A DNA stretch of 6,519 bases from Thauera sp. (lineage in GTDB: Bacteria; Pseudomonadota; Gammaproteobacteria; Burkholderiales; Rhodocyclaceae), in NCBI GenBank assembly GCA_023150215.1, contig JAKLLJ010000183.1, positions 1 through 6,519 on the forward strand. Direction: 5' to 3'. Under the pieces are notes generated by a model that saw only the letters and a program-made list of their open reading frames with translations, did no database searches and was not told the DNA's origin. Below, piece after piece: positions 1-5,943 of the stretch. The number at the start of each line of letters is the position of its first letter. The first letter of the stretch is position 1. The translations under genes were made by a program, and so were the position numbers.

Positions 1-563
1 GCCGCGAAGTCGTCGCGCGTCGTGCCGGAATAGCGGTACTGCTGGGCCAGGGAGAACAGGCTGCGCAACGCATGCGCGCCATCGTTGAGCCAGCGCTCCA
101 GCGTACTGCGGTCGATCAGCGCCGTGTGGTGGGCCAGGATCAGTTTGCGCGCCAAATCGTCGTAGTCGGCCAGCAGGTAGACGGCGGCAAAGCCGAGCTG
201 GGCATTGACGAAGAGCGGCAGCTTCACCGGCTGCATGTTCAGGTTCTCGCCGAGGCTGAGCGCAGGAGGGACATCCGCGAGCACCTGCTCGACCTGCTCG
301 CGCAGCGCCTGCAGGCGGACCTTCGTATCGGCCAGCTTGTCCTCGATGCGCAGCATCCACCAGTCCGAATAGGGGTCGTCCTGCTCCGCGCCGCGCTTCA
401 TCTTGTTCATCACGCTGATGAAGCCGTTGAGGCCGACGATGCCGGGGCGCCCCTCGGCCGGTGTGCGGCCGTGCCAGATGCGCGAAGCGTGGTGGGTGTG
501 CAGCGTCAGCGACATCGCGCTGCGCAGCGATCCAAGATTCAGTTGCAGGGGCTCGTTGGCCAT
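1..563 (-). CDS. Integrating conjugative element protein, PFL_4669 family (partial, 3' end off the left edge)
   Basis: My translation from the ATG at 563 gives 187 codons with no stop before the window edge. It begins MANEPLQLNLGSLRSAMSLT and continues with a His-rich segment (LHTHHASRIWHGR, residues about 21-33). Further on are an NGFISVMNKMKRGAEQDDPYS segment split around residues 47-66, a charged helical stretch (about 73-95), and a hydrophobic alanine/leucine segment near LGFAAVYLLADYDDLARKLI. This pattern matches what I remember of the PFL_4669 family (TIGR03761), a conserved ICE gene of unknown biochemical role usually found near the replication and partition genes. ATG 563 is chosen because the frame upstream has no ATG or GTG before a TGA. 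The Shine-Dalgarno sequence is weak. No signal peptide is evident, so a cytoplasmic protein is likely. The family call is by recognition, not by search. Confidence 0.78.
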   Translation of the reverse strand, partial: MANEPLQLNLGSLRSAMSLTLHTHHASRIWHGRTPAEGRPGIVGLNGFISVMNKMKRGAEQDDPYSDWWMLRIEDKLADTKVRLQALREQVEQVLADVPPALSLGENLNMQPVKLPLFVNAQLGFAAVYLLADYDDLARKLILAHHTALIDRSTLERWLNDGAHALRSLFSLAQQYRYSGTTRDDFA

Positions 564-610
564 GGCGACGATTCGCGGTGAGGGAACGAGTCGCCAGCAT
601 CGCCACCGGC

Positions 611-679
611 TGGAAGGCCGTCAGTCAACAAACCGCAGCCGTCGCTCGCCCGGATTGCCTTTCGTGGAAGGCCGTCGGT
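611..679. repeat. Direct repeat pair of 15 bp (611-625 and 665-679)
   Basis: The word TGGAAGGCCGTCRGT occurs at 611-625 and 665-679, matching at 14 of 15 positions, 54 bases apart. Both copies lie in the 294-base gap upstream of the PFL_4669-family gene. The second copy is four bases from the palindrome at 684-702. They could be binding sites for a regulator of the leftward operon, but no protein can be assigned. Confidence 0.55.
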
Positions 680-683
680 TCCA

Positions 684-702
684 GCTATCCCCCGGGGATA
701 GC
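684..702. repeat. Perfect palindrome, copy 1 of a two-copy operator-like element
   Basis: GCTATCCCC at 684-692 and GGGGATAGC at 694-702 form a perfect 9-bp inverted repeat around one central C. The core TATCCCC-N-GGGGATA occurs again at 822-836. The element is in the noncoding gap between the STY4528-family gene and the PFL_4669-family gene, about 120 bases upstream of the latter's start. No T-run follows on either strand, so it does not look like an intrinsic terminator. A dimeric regulator site is the likelier reading. Confidence 0.6.
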
Positions 703-817
703 GATACGGAGAGCCGAGTGGTCCTGGTCTGACGGTGCGAACCTGTCGGTCCGCCTGATAGCCAGCGAATCCGCAATGCCACCGTGCCGGGCGGCTGGAT
801 GCGGGTAGCTCGTGATG

Positions 818-840
818 GAGTTATCCCCAGGGGATAGCTC
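818..840. repeat. Near-perfect palindrome, copy 2 of the operator-like element
   Basis: The arms at 818-828 and 830-840 pair at 10 of 11 positions around a central A at 829. The core is the same TATCCCC-N-GGGGATA as at 684-702, with centres 136 bases apart. It begins 17 bases past the stop codon of the STY4528-family gene on the minus strand. It could be a stem that ends that transcript, but no U-tract follows. The left arm contains TTATCCCCA (821-829), one base from a DnaA box. Confidence 0.6.
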
Positions 841-857
841 CGGCGACGTGGCGGCGA

Positions 858-2060
858 TCAGGTCATGCGCAGCAACGATCGCAGATGCTCGATATGCTGC
901 CGGGCCACCTCGGGATCGGCGGGTAGGGGCGTCGGAGAAGGGGCGGCCTGGTGTGGCGGCGAAGAGGGCTTGTCCATGCCCGGCGGGTGTTGGCCCACCC
1001 AGGCCTTGAACTCCCCGCGGATCGCCTTCTGGATGATGCCGAACAGGTAGCCGGCGGGATTGCGCACTGTGCTGGTCCGACAGCGTGCATCCCATTCGTC
1101 GAGTACGGCCTGGCGCAGCGAGGCCTCGACTTGCTGCAGGGCGACCAGCGCGCCGGCCTGTTGCTCGGCCTTCAGGGCCTGGAAGCGCCGGGGCAGGGAT
1201 GGCGCCTGCGCGTCTTCGGTGTCGCGTGCGCGCGGTATCGTACGTACTTCATACATACGATCTCTACGTACTGTACGGTCCTGCTTCGGATTCCGAAGCG
1301 AGCCGTCTGGCGCGGGTTTGCGGCCCACTTCGGATTCCGAAGCGGGGGGTTCGTCGTTCCGAAGCAGGGCGTATTCGCCTTCTTCGGATTTTGTCGCGTT
1401 CGACTCCTGTGGATAACCGGGGGTCTTGCCGATGTGCTCGTCCGCGAGCCTCTGGGCGAGCACCTGCAGGCGGGTGGGCAGGCTGCGGCCGCTCAGCAGC
1501 GGGTCCTCGGCGATCTCCCGGAGCGTATGCAGGCCGACCCGTTGCACGGCCTTGCTGGCGTGGGTCAGCGCCTGGCTGACCAGGCCCAGGTAGTCGGGGT
1601 CGAGCTGCATCGCCTCGAAGGGCGTGAGCGGTTCGTCGTGGAGCACGTAGAGATTGCCCTGGATGCGCCCGGTCCTGGGATCGCGCCGCCGGCGCACCAG
1701 GCTGAGCCAGCGGGTCAGCCGCAGCAGGGTGAGCGCCCTGGCCACCGTCTCGTGGGAGGCCTTCGGGGTGCAGGGCATCGATGCCAGGTAGGGCCGCAAC
1801 GCTTCGTAGGTGGGGAAGGCGGTGATCCCGTCGTCGTTGAGCAGCAGACGAAACACCTGCCAGGCATTGCGCTCCAGCGGCGTGAGCCGGGTGTCCAGGA
1901 GCAATCGGCGGGGCACGCTGTCATGACGATTCCCGCTGAACAGGAAGCCGTCGCTGGGCAAGGGCCCGCTCGCGGCCGAGGGGATACGCCTGGCGGCATC
2001 ATCGAGCAGCGCCGACAGCGGCACCGGACCGTCGCGCGAGAAGGATCCGCCGGTGCCCAT
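858..2060 (-). CDS. STY4528-family pathogenicity island / ICE replication protein
   Basis: The product is a 400-aa probable replication initiator for the excised element. Residues about 48-140 look like a winged-helix DNA-binding domain: PRRLLLDTRLTPLERNAW opens it, a recognition-helix-like segment SHETVARALTLLRLTRWLSL follows near 102-121, and the basic RRRRDPRTGRIQGNLYVL wing comes after. Residues about 211-290 are a polar, charged linker with no predicted fold. The C-terminal part has NPAGYLFGIIQKAIRGEFKAW (split around 334-354), a signature I associate with this family and with plasmid initiator C-termini, then a Pro-rich stretch and a basic tail. It starts 3 nt after the DUF2857 stop with only a weak Shine-Dalgarno, suggesting translational coupling. 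The linker-coding DNA (about 1223-1412) holds palindromic repeats and a DnaA box. The family name is by recognition and the biochemical role is inferred. Confidence 0.8.
   Translation of the reverse strand: MGTGGSFSRDGPVPLSALLDDAARRIPSAASGPLPSDGFLFSGNRHDSVPRRLLLDTRLTPLERNAWQVFRLLLNDDGITAFPTYEALRPYLASMPCTPKASHETVARALTLLRLTRWLSLVRRRRDPRTGRIQGNLYVLHDEPLTPFEAMQLDPDYLGLVSQALTHASKAVQRVGLHTLREIAEDPLLSGRSLPTRLQVLAQRLADEHIGKTPGYPQESNATKSEEGEYALLRNDEPPASESEVGRKPAPDGSLRNPKQDRTVRRDRMYEVRTIPRARDTEDAQAPSLPRRFQALKAEQQAGALVALQQVEASLRQAVLDEWDARCRTSTVRNPAGYLFGIIQKAIRGEFKAWVGQHPPGMDKPSSPPHQAAPSPTPLPADPEVARQHIEHLRSLLRMT
1237..1277. repeat. Cluster of inverted repeats (TACGTACT words)
   Basis: ATCGTACGTA (1237-1246) and TACATACGAT (1252-1261) form a 10-bp inverted repeat with one mismatch and a 5-base spacer. 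CGTAC-T-GTACG (1267-1277) is a perfect odd palindrome. The word TACGTACT occurs at 1241-1248 and 1265-1272, 24 bases apart. The cluster codes for part of the basic linker of the STY4528-family protein (VRRDRMYEVRTI). Confidence 0.6.
1283..1390. repeat. Iteron-like palindromic repeats with 22/44-base phasing
   Basis: CTTCGGATTCCGAAGCG occurs identically at 1284-1300 and 1328-1344. Its CTTCGGA-T-TCCGAAG part is a perfect palindrome. The right half TTCCGAAGC occurs at 1291, 1335 and 1357, i.e. at steps of 44 and 22 bases, about four and two helical turns. A left half CTTCGGATT lies at 1382-1390, off that phase. On the coding strand the two full copies are read in different frames (SLRNPK and ASESEV), so the word is not a protein repeat. 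Confidence 0.7.
1408..1416 (-). promoter_or_regulatory. Perfect consensus DnaA box (TTATCCACA)
   Basis: The + strand reads TGTGGATAA, so the minus strand reads TTATCCACA, identical to the strongest E. coli DnaA box. It lies 17 bases from the last iteron half-site and within coding sequence. A chance 9-mer is possible, but its place beside phased palindromes in a replication gene makes host DnaA binding a reasonable inference. Confidence 0.6.
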
Positions 2061-2063
2061 GGG

Positions 2064-2624
2064 CTACACCAGTCCCTGGTCGATCCAGCTCCGGATGGCG
2101 GCCCAGATGACGGAAGCCGGAAGATTCAGTTCCTCGGCGAGGTCGAGGGTGAGCTTCAGCATCACAATGTCGTCCTCGAGCGCAATGCAACGCGCTTTCA
2201 CGGCCGGTTTCCAGTGCTCCCACAGCGCGTTCTCCTGCGCTTCGCTGAGCACCGGATGTCGGCCCTTGCGCTTGGGCAGGCCCAGGATGTCCCGGCGCAG
2301 CGCCACCTCCTGGTGGGTGAGCCCATAGAACTTGCTGACCATCTCGGTGCTGGCGCCCAGGCGCAGCATGCGATCGACGGTGGCGATCTCCTTCTCGACG
2401 TCGCCGACCTGACTCAGCAGCCGCTGCAGCACGTCCCGGTTCACCTTCACCGAACACCAGGACACCGTAGCGTTGACCAATACGCTGACAAGGGCCGGAT
2501 GCTTCAGGGCCTCCAACTCCTGTTCCCCGAATCCCATGGCCTTGCAGCGACGCAACTGGCCGTTGCGCAGGTCGTGCAGGGCTTGGGCGATCACGGCCTG
2601 ATTGAGGGGATGCGGAGCCGACAT
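2064..2624 (-). CDS. DUF2857 domain protein, FlhC-like regulator (BisC-like)
   Basis: The product is 186 aa and I recognise it as DUF2857, a family found in ICEs of this class. Residues about 87-116 (LRLGASTEMVSKFYGLTHQE onward) look like the helix-turn-helix of FlhC-type regulators, where a GA-x-x-x-x-V/I-x-x-x-x-GL pattern precedes the second helix. A basic segment LPKRKGRHP follows at about 116-124. Only three cysteines are present (27, 57, 146), so the C-terminal zinc cluster of true FlhC is not apparent. From memory of ICEclc, the gene in this place beside a ParB-like gene encodes BisC, which with BisD activates the transfer genes; that equivalence is inferred from position and fold. The gene begins 17 nt after the parB stop, with a GGGGAG Shine-Dalgarno at 2633-2638. 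It is likely a cytoplasmic DNA-binding protein. Confidence 0.82.
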   Translation of the reverse strand: MSAPHPLNQAVIAQALHDLRNGQLRRCKAMGFGEQELEALKHPALVSVLVNATVSWCSVKVNRDVLQRLLSQVGDVEKEIATVDRMLRLGASTEMVSKFYGLTHQEVALRRDILGLPKRKGRHPVLSEAQENALWEHWKPAVKARCIALEDDIVMLKLTLDLAEELNLPASVIWAAIRSWIDQGLV

Positions 2625-2641
2625 GGCGTGTCTCCCCCGGC

Positions 2642-4309
2642 TCAGGTGGCGGTGGGCGAGTTCGCGCCGGCTTCCAGATCCAGCAGGCGGCGCGCCAGAC
2701 GCAGCAGACGGAAGAGTTTCACCAGGCCGGTGTCGCTCAGACGATCCGAGGCGGGCCTGTCCCGCCGCCCTTGCAGGAGCGGGCCCAGTGCATCGGTCAG
2801 GCGCAGGTCGTCCAGCGTCGAGAGTGGAGCCGGCGCGGTGAGGTAGCCCGCGCTCAGGGCCTGCAACAGGGTCAGCACGGCACGGGCAAGAATGGGCAGC
2901 GAATGCGCGTTCGCTGACAGGGCATCGGCGTTGCAGACGAAACCCAGGCCGTCATCGGTGGGTTCGATGCATTCGGCCTGTCCGGCCTCTTCGGCGATCT
3001 CGCGCGCGAACTGCGCGATGTGCACGCGCAGGCGCTCGGGTGCATCCAGGCCGGGCTCGATGTACCAGACGTCCGAGATCGGATAGAGGCCGCCGGCCTG
3101 CACCGGGATGGCGCGCAGCACGTTGGCTTCGAAGTCCGGCAGCGCGTCGCCCAGTTGGTCGGCCACCATGCGCTGGATGGATTGCAGGCGTTCGGTGGTC
3201 GGCGCCGGCGAAACGATATGCCCCTGCAGGCGATCGACATCGGGCGATGGTGAGGCGGTCGCAGCGTCCTCGATCGAGGACGAGGCCGTCGTCACAGCGG
3301 GCGAGAGGGGCGGCGCAGGGTAGGGCGGCGTACCGGCCGCTTCCGAGGGTGACCGAGCCGGCGTAGTGGCCATCGGACGCTGCGGGTGCGCCGTGGCCGG
3401 GGTGGGCTCGCTGCCCAGGGCGCGCTGTCGGCTTTCGTTGTCGTCGACCTCCAGGTTCAGCGTGTCGTAATCGACGCTGAGCTGCTCGGCCATCTGGCCG
3501 ACCAGTTCGTCCTGCACGCGCTGTACCGAGAACGCTTCGGACGCGCTGTCGAACATCGCCAGGACCTCATGGAACAGCGCGTGGAAATCCTCGCCGGTGC
3601 GCTTGCCGTGGGCGCGCTGCTCCCAGATGCGCTCGCAGGCTCGACGCAGAACGGCCAGCCGCTCGACCTGATGCCGGCCGAGTCCGCCATACAGCACTTT
3701 CGGGATGGCCGGCAGCAGGTACTGCACGGCGTCGCGCATGCGGCTGATGTGGGATTGCTGGATGGGAAAGCCGTCGGCGCTCAGGCGGCGGGCAAGTTCG
3801 GATTGCGAGAGGGCCTGGCCGCTTTCCTGCTCGTAGAGCTCGCGTGCCTTCTCGACGCCGAGGGCGCGCTCGATGAAGCTCAAGCCTCCGTGCAGTTCGT
3901 TCTCGGCCAGATGGCCGGTCAACGCGACGATCTCGCCGCGAGCCGGCCAGGGCCGGAACAGGCAGGGGATGCGGAAGAAGCGCTCGTCCTTCGTCTCGCT
4001 CCACAGCTCGCGCAGGATCGCCAGCCGGGTGTTGCCGCCATTGCGGATGATGTAGGCGCTTTCGCCGGGGCGACGGGTGATCGCCGGCGGCGCGTCCAGC
4101 CCGCGCTCGCGGATCGAGGCCTTGATCTCGTCGTAGAGCGGGTTGCGGGTGACGCGCGGGTTGTGGTCATAGGGGCGCAATTGATCCAGAGTCACCACCA
4201 TCGGGGTGTCGGCGATCGGATCGGTCAAGGCCGCCGCGTCCGGGCCATTGCGCGCAAATCCTTCGGCCAGCAGCTTGCCGGCCATGTTCTGCGGGGTCAG
4301 GTCAGCCAT
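2642..4309 (-). CDS. parB: ParB family protein, PFGI-1-class integrating conjugative element (BisD-like)
   Basis: The product is 555 aa, much longer than chromosomal ParB. Residues about 38-102 are the ParB N-terminal (ParB/sulfiredoxin-like) domain: VVTLDQLRPYDHNPR, IKASIRERGLDAPPAITRR, then IIRNGGNTRLAIL where canonical ParB has the GERRxR CTP-binding box. A helix-turn-helix follows at about 167-195 (LSQSELARRLSADGFPIQQS). Residues about 300-375 are a Pro/Ser/Thr-rich linker. The C-terminal domain (about 376-555) ends in a basic Leu/Arg helix (KLFRLLRLARRLLDLE) that could dimerise. ATG 4309 was preferred over upstream in-frame starts because it follows a G-rich ribosome site. Its start also overlaps the stop of the preceding gene by 8 nt, suggesting coupling. 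The family is clear (TIGR03764-like). Whether it does partition, transfer activation as ICEclc BisD does, or both, cannot be told from sequence. Confidence 0.87.
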   Translation of the reverse strand: MADLTPQNMAGKLLAEGFARNGPDAAALTDPIADTPMVVTLDQLRPYDHNPRVTRNPLYDEIKASIRERGLDAPPAITRRPGESAYIIRNGGNTRLAILRELWSETKDERFFRIPCLFRPWPARGEIVALTGHLAENELHGGLSFIERALGVEKARELYEQESGQALSQSELARRLSADGFPIQQSHISRMRDAVQYLLPAIPKVLYGGLGRHQVERLAVLRRACERIWEQRAHGKRTGEDFHALFHEVLAMFDSASEAFSVQRVQDELVGQMAEQLSVDYDTLNLEVDDNESRQRALGSEPTPATAHPQRPMATTPARSPSEAAGTPPYPAPPLSPAVTTASSSIEDAATASPSPDVDRLQGHIVSPAPTTERLQSIQRMVADQLGDALPDFEANVLRAIPVQAGGLYPISDVWYIEPGLDAPERLRVHIAQFAREIAEEAGQAECIEPTDDGLGFVCNADALSANAHSLPILARAVLTLLQALSAGYLTAPAPLSTLDDLRLTDALGPLLQGRRDRPASDRLSDTGLVKLFRLLRLARRLLDLEAGANSPTAT

Positions 4310-4565
4310 GCTCGAGCCCCCCGTTGCCGAGGTCGTCGTCGCCAGTGGCGGGTAGTCGTCCGGCCCGGCGCAGCCGCGCGCGGGCATTGCGGTCGGCCCG
4401 ATGGTCGCTGGCCGTGGAGCCGGTGAACACCGGAGGCAGTCCGGCCTTGGTGAACTTGAGGTGGCCACCCGGTGTTCGCACGACCTGCCAGCCTTCGCGC
4501 AGCGCATGCTCGATCAGCGGCCGCAGGCGCTTGTGGCCACGGCACAGGTCACGCGGGTTTGGCAT
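4302..4565 (-). CDS. Small HicA-like (dsRBD-fold) protein between parA and parB, positional equivalent of ICEclc shi
   Basis: The product is 87 aa. Residues 13-42 run RLRPLIEHALREGW, VVRTPGGHLKFTKAG. This matches the HicA/YcfA pattern of a helix, a GW strand start, then a strand ending in G-G/S-H, whose His (here 35) is the catalytic residue in HicA mRNA interferases. PPVFTGSTASDHRADRNARARLRRA follows in pieces at 44-68, and the last 20 residues are Gly/Asp-rich. The start at 4565 overlaps the end of parA by 17 nt and has a strong GGGAGG ribosome site at 4573-4578, 7 nt upstream. The stop overlaps the parB start. No HicB antitoxin is adjacent. In ICEclc, as I recall, the small gene after parA is shi, which with parA slows growth of transfer-competent cells. 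A toxin-like role here is an inference. Confidence 0.72.
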   Translation of the reverse strand: MPNPRDLCRGHKRLRPLIEHALREGWQVVRTPGGHLKFTKAGLPPVFTGSTASDHRADRNARARLRRAGRLPATGDDDLGNGGLEHG

Positions 4566-5412
4566 GGGAGCGCCTCCCTCGATGCTTGCCGGCAACCGTG
4601 TGGAGCTGCTCCTGCCATTGAGGGAACAGCTCGCAGGCCAACATGCGGATGGTCTCCAGCGCGGCTGGCGCGACGCGTGTCGCCGGGCGCCGGTATTCGA
4701 CGCGATGTACCGGCAGCCCAAGGGTCGCCGCGCGGGGATAGGCCTCGACGGCAGGGATGTCGGTATCCAGGACGTGGACGCCGGCGTGGTCCCGGAAGAT
4801 CTGGCGCAGCGCGAGCTGGATCGCGCGGGCGTTCGCCGACACGGGGTGCACGCGATTGATGAGCAGGTGCAACGGCGGCGGAACGATGCCGAGGCGGCGA
4901 TAGGGCGCGATGTCGTCGATCAACTGCAAGGTGCCGCGGCGCAGTTCGCGCGCGGCGAGGATCTCCGGGGTGACCGGAGAGATGGCCAGGTCGGAAGCCA
5001 GCACGGCCATCTCCAGCAGCACGCTGCGCGCGCCCTGCGTGTCGATCAGCATCAGGTCGTAATGCGGAGCGAAGGCAGGGAGCAGGTTGCGCAGCCGCAG
5101 CCGACCGTCTGGCGCATGCAGTAGCAAGGTGTTCAACTGGCCTTTGTCGTCGTTGGAGAGCACCAGGTCGAGGCCGGCGATGCCCGTGCTGGACACCAGT
5201 TGCGCATCGCGCTGCTCGTTGAAGGCCAGCAGCTCGTAGATGCCTCCCGGCGCCCGCCTGTCGAGGGTGAAATAGCTCGACAGGGTCGGCTGGACGTCGA
5301 GGTCCACCAGCAGGACGCGCAACCCGGCGTCGGCGACGAAACCGCCGAGATTGGCCGCGGTCGTGGTCTTGCCGACGCCGCCCTTGGTCGAAATGATGGA
5401 GACCACCTGCAT
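4549..5412 (-). CDS. parA: ParA/Soj family partition ATPase
   Basis: The product is a 287-aa deviant-Walker ATPase. MQVVSIISTKGGVGKTTTAA holds the signature KGGVGKTT with the extra lysine (residues 10-17). LLVDLDVQPTLS (34-45) is the A' motif. YDLMLIDTQGA (118-128) is Walker B. The N-terminus is short and lacks the helix-turn-helix extension of type Ia plasmid ParA, so it is Soj-like. The ATG at 5412 is chosen over the in-frame TTG at 5433 because a GAGGAG ribosome site sits 7 nt upstream of it (5420-5425). Such proteins segregate DNA with ParB, using the nucleoid as a track. In PAPI-1, soj was reported to be needed to maintain the excised island. The gene lies 39 nt after alpA and overlaps the HicA-like gene. 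Confidence 0.93.
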   Translation of the reverse strand: MQVVSIISTKGGVGKTTTAANLGGFVADAGLRVLLVDLDVQPTLSSYFTLDRRAPGGIYELLAFNEQRDAQLVSSTGIAGLDLVLSNDDKGQLNTLLLHAPDGRLRLRNLLPAFAPHYDLMLIDTQGARSVLLEMAVLASDLAISPVTPEILAARELRRGTLQLIDDIAPYRRLGIVPPPLHLLINRVHPVSANARAIQLALRQIFRDHAGVHVLDTDIPAVEAYPRAATLGLPVHRVEYRRPATRVAPAALETIRMLACELFPQWQEQLHTVAGKHRGRRSHAKPA

Positions 5413-5419
5413 GGTGTCG

Positions 5420-5425
5420 CTCCTC
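5420..5425 (-). promoter_or_regulatory. Ribosome binding site deciding the parA start
   Basis: GAGGAG on the minus strand lies 7 nt from the ATG at 5412. It is too close to, and on the wrong side of, the longer-frame TTG at 5433 to serve that start. Confidence 0.75.
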
Positions 5426-5451
5426 GATGGCAATGACGGGAGGAGCGGAGC

Positions 5452-5667
5452 TCAGATGCGCTCTTTGAGGCGGTCGGCGATCCACTGCTCGATCTCGGCC
5501 GAGTCCCAGCCGACGGCACGCACCCCCAGGCGCAGGGCCTTGGGGAACTTACCTTCCTTCATCAGGCTGTAGATGTGGGCGCGCTTGAAGCCGGTCTTGG
5601 CCTCGACCTCGGCGCGGCGCAGGATGCGGCGTTCGACGGGAAGGTCGAGGGCGGTCTGCGAAGACAT
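5452..5667 (-). CDS. alpA: AlpA family transcriptional regulator
   Basis: The product is a 71-aa protein almost filled by one MerR-like helix-turn-helix domain. RILRRAEVEAKTGFKRAHIY (14-33) is the helix-turn-helix, LMKEGKFPKALRLGVRAVGW (35-54) is the wing with the family's FPK and R-x-V-G-W signature, and the last helix is SAEIEQWIADRLKERI. AlpA proteins are small activators or excisionase-like factors in prophages and islands. The longer open frame starts at 5751, but the ATG at 5667 has an AAGGAG ribosome site 8 nt upstream and gives the normal family length. It is the first gene of the leftward operon. In ICEclc, as I recall, alpA is the switch gene fed by BisR and by the BisDC feedback loop. 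The target sites are not visible. Confidence 0.88.
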   Translation of the reverse strand: MSSQTALDLPVERRILRRAEVEAKTGFKRAHIYSLMKEGKFPKALRLGVRAVGWDSAEIEQWIADRLKERI

Positions 5668-5675
5668 GGTGGGCA

Positions 5676-5681
5676 CTCCTT
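5676..5681 (-). promoter_or_regulatory. Strong ribosome binding site of alpA
   Basis: AAGGAG on the minus strand lies 8 nt before the ATG at 5667. It sets the start 28 codons inside the longest open frame. Confidence 0.8.
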
Positions 5682-5943
5682 GACGCTCGGTGGTGTTCGT
5701 CGAGACATGGCTGGCATTTGAGACGGGTGACGTGGCGACGAACAGCGACAATGGGTTGTTGCGGGTATCCCGATTGCCGATTGCTCCGGCATCTCGCCAG
5801 GACGAATTCCGGCCACGGTCGCCTCATCTCCGATCCAAGAGATCCTTGCCCGGTGATCTTCGCGTAGAGCTATCGGATAATGCAGACCGGATGCGTCAGG
5901 AGTTTTGTCGTATGCCCAGGGCCTGTCGAATGATGACAATAGG

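Larger units (their letters stand above)
1237..1416. other. Candidate replication origin (oriV) inside the replication gene
   Basis: This 180-base stretch within the STY4528-family gene holds several origin-like elements. Inverted repeats lie at 1237-1261 and 1267-1277. Two identical 17-base copies containing a palindrome lie at 1284-1300 and 1328-1344, with half-copies at 1357-1365 and 1382-1390. A perfect DnaA box lies at 1408-1416. The 1237-1280 part is among the most AT-rich stretches of this gene, as expected for an unwinding element. The phage lambda origin has the same design: iterons inside the initiator gene O, in the part coding for the interdomain linker, flanked by AT-rich DNA. 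All motifs are seen directly; origin function is inferred. Confidence 0.5.

Noticed and set aside
600..628. Promoter with TTGACT at 623-628 (minus strand) for the gene starting at 563
   Set aside because: At 17-base spacing the -10 would be TGGCGA, which does not resemble the consensus.
818..840. Intrinsic terminator after the STY4528-family gene
   Set aside because: The stem is good but no U-tract follows on the minus strand, and the same core recurs 136 bases away, so an operator-like site is likelier.
951..2846. Very long open frame on the + strand opposite the STY4528, DUF2857 and parB genes
   Set aside because: Its product is rich in His, Arg, Gly and Gln with no recognisable domain, as expected for the antisense of a high-GC gene. 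The opposite strand has recognisable families with proper starts.
3386..4426. Long + strand open frame opposite parB
   Set aside because: Antisense shadow: composition without domains, and it spans the parB start and the HicA-like gene.
4514..5485. Long minus-strand frame overlapping parA
   Set aside because: Out-of-frame shadow rich in Arg, Ala and Pro; parA in the other frame has all Walker motifs.
5867..5880. TATC-G-GATA inverted repeat resembling the arms of the palindromes at 684 and 818
   Set aside because: Only four bases per arm and a different spacing; too short to call.
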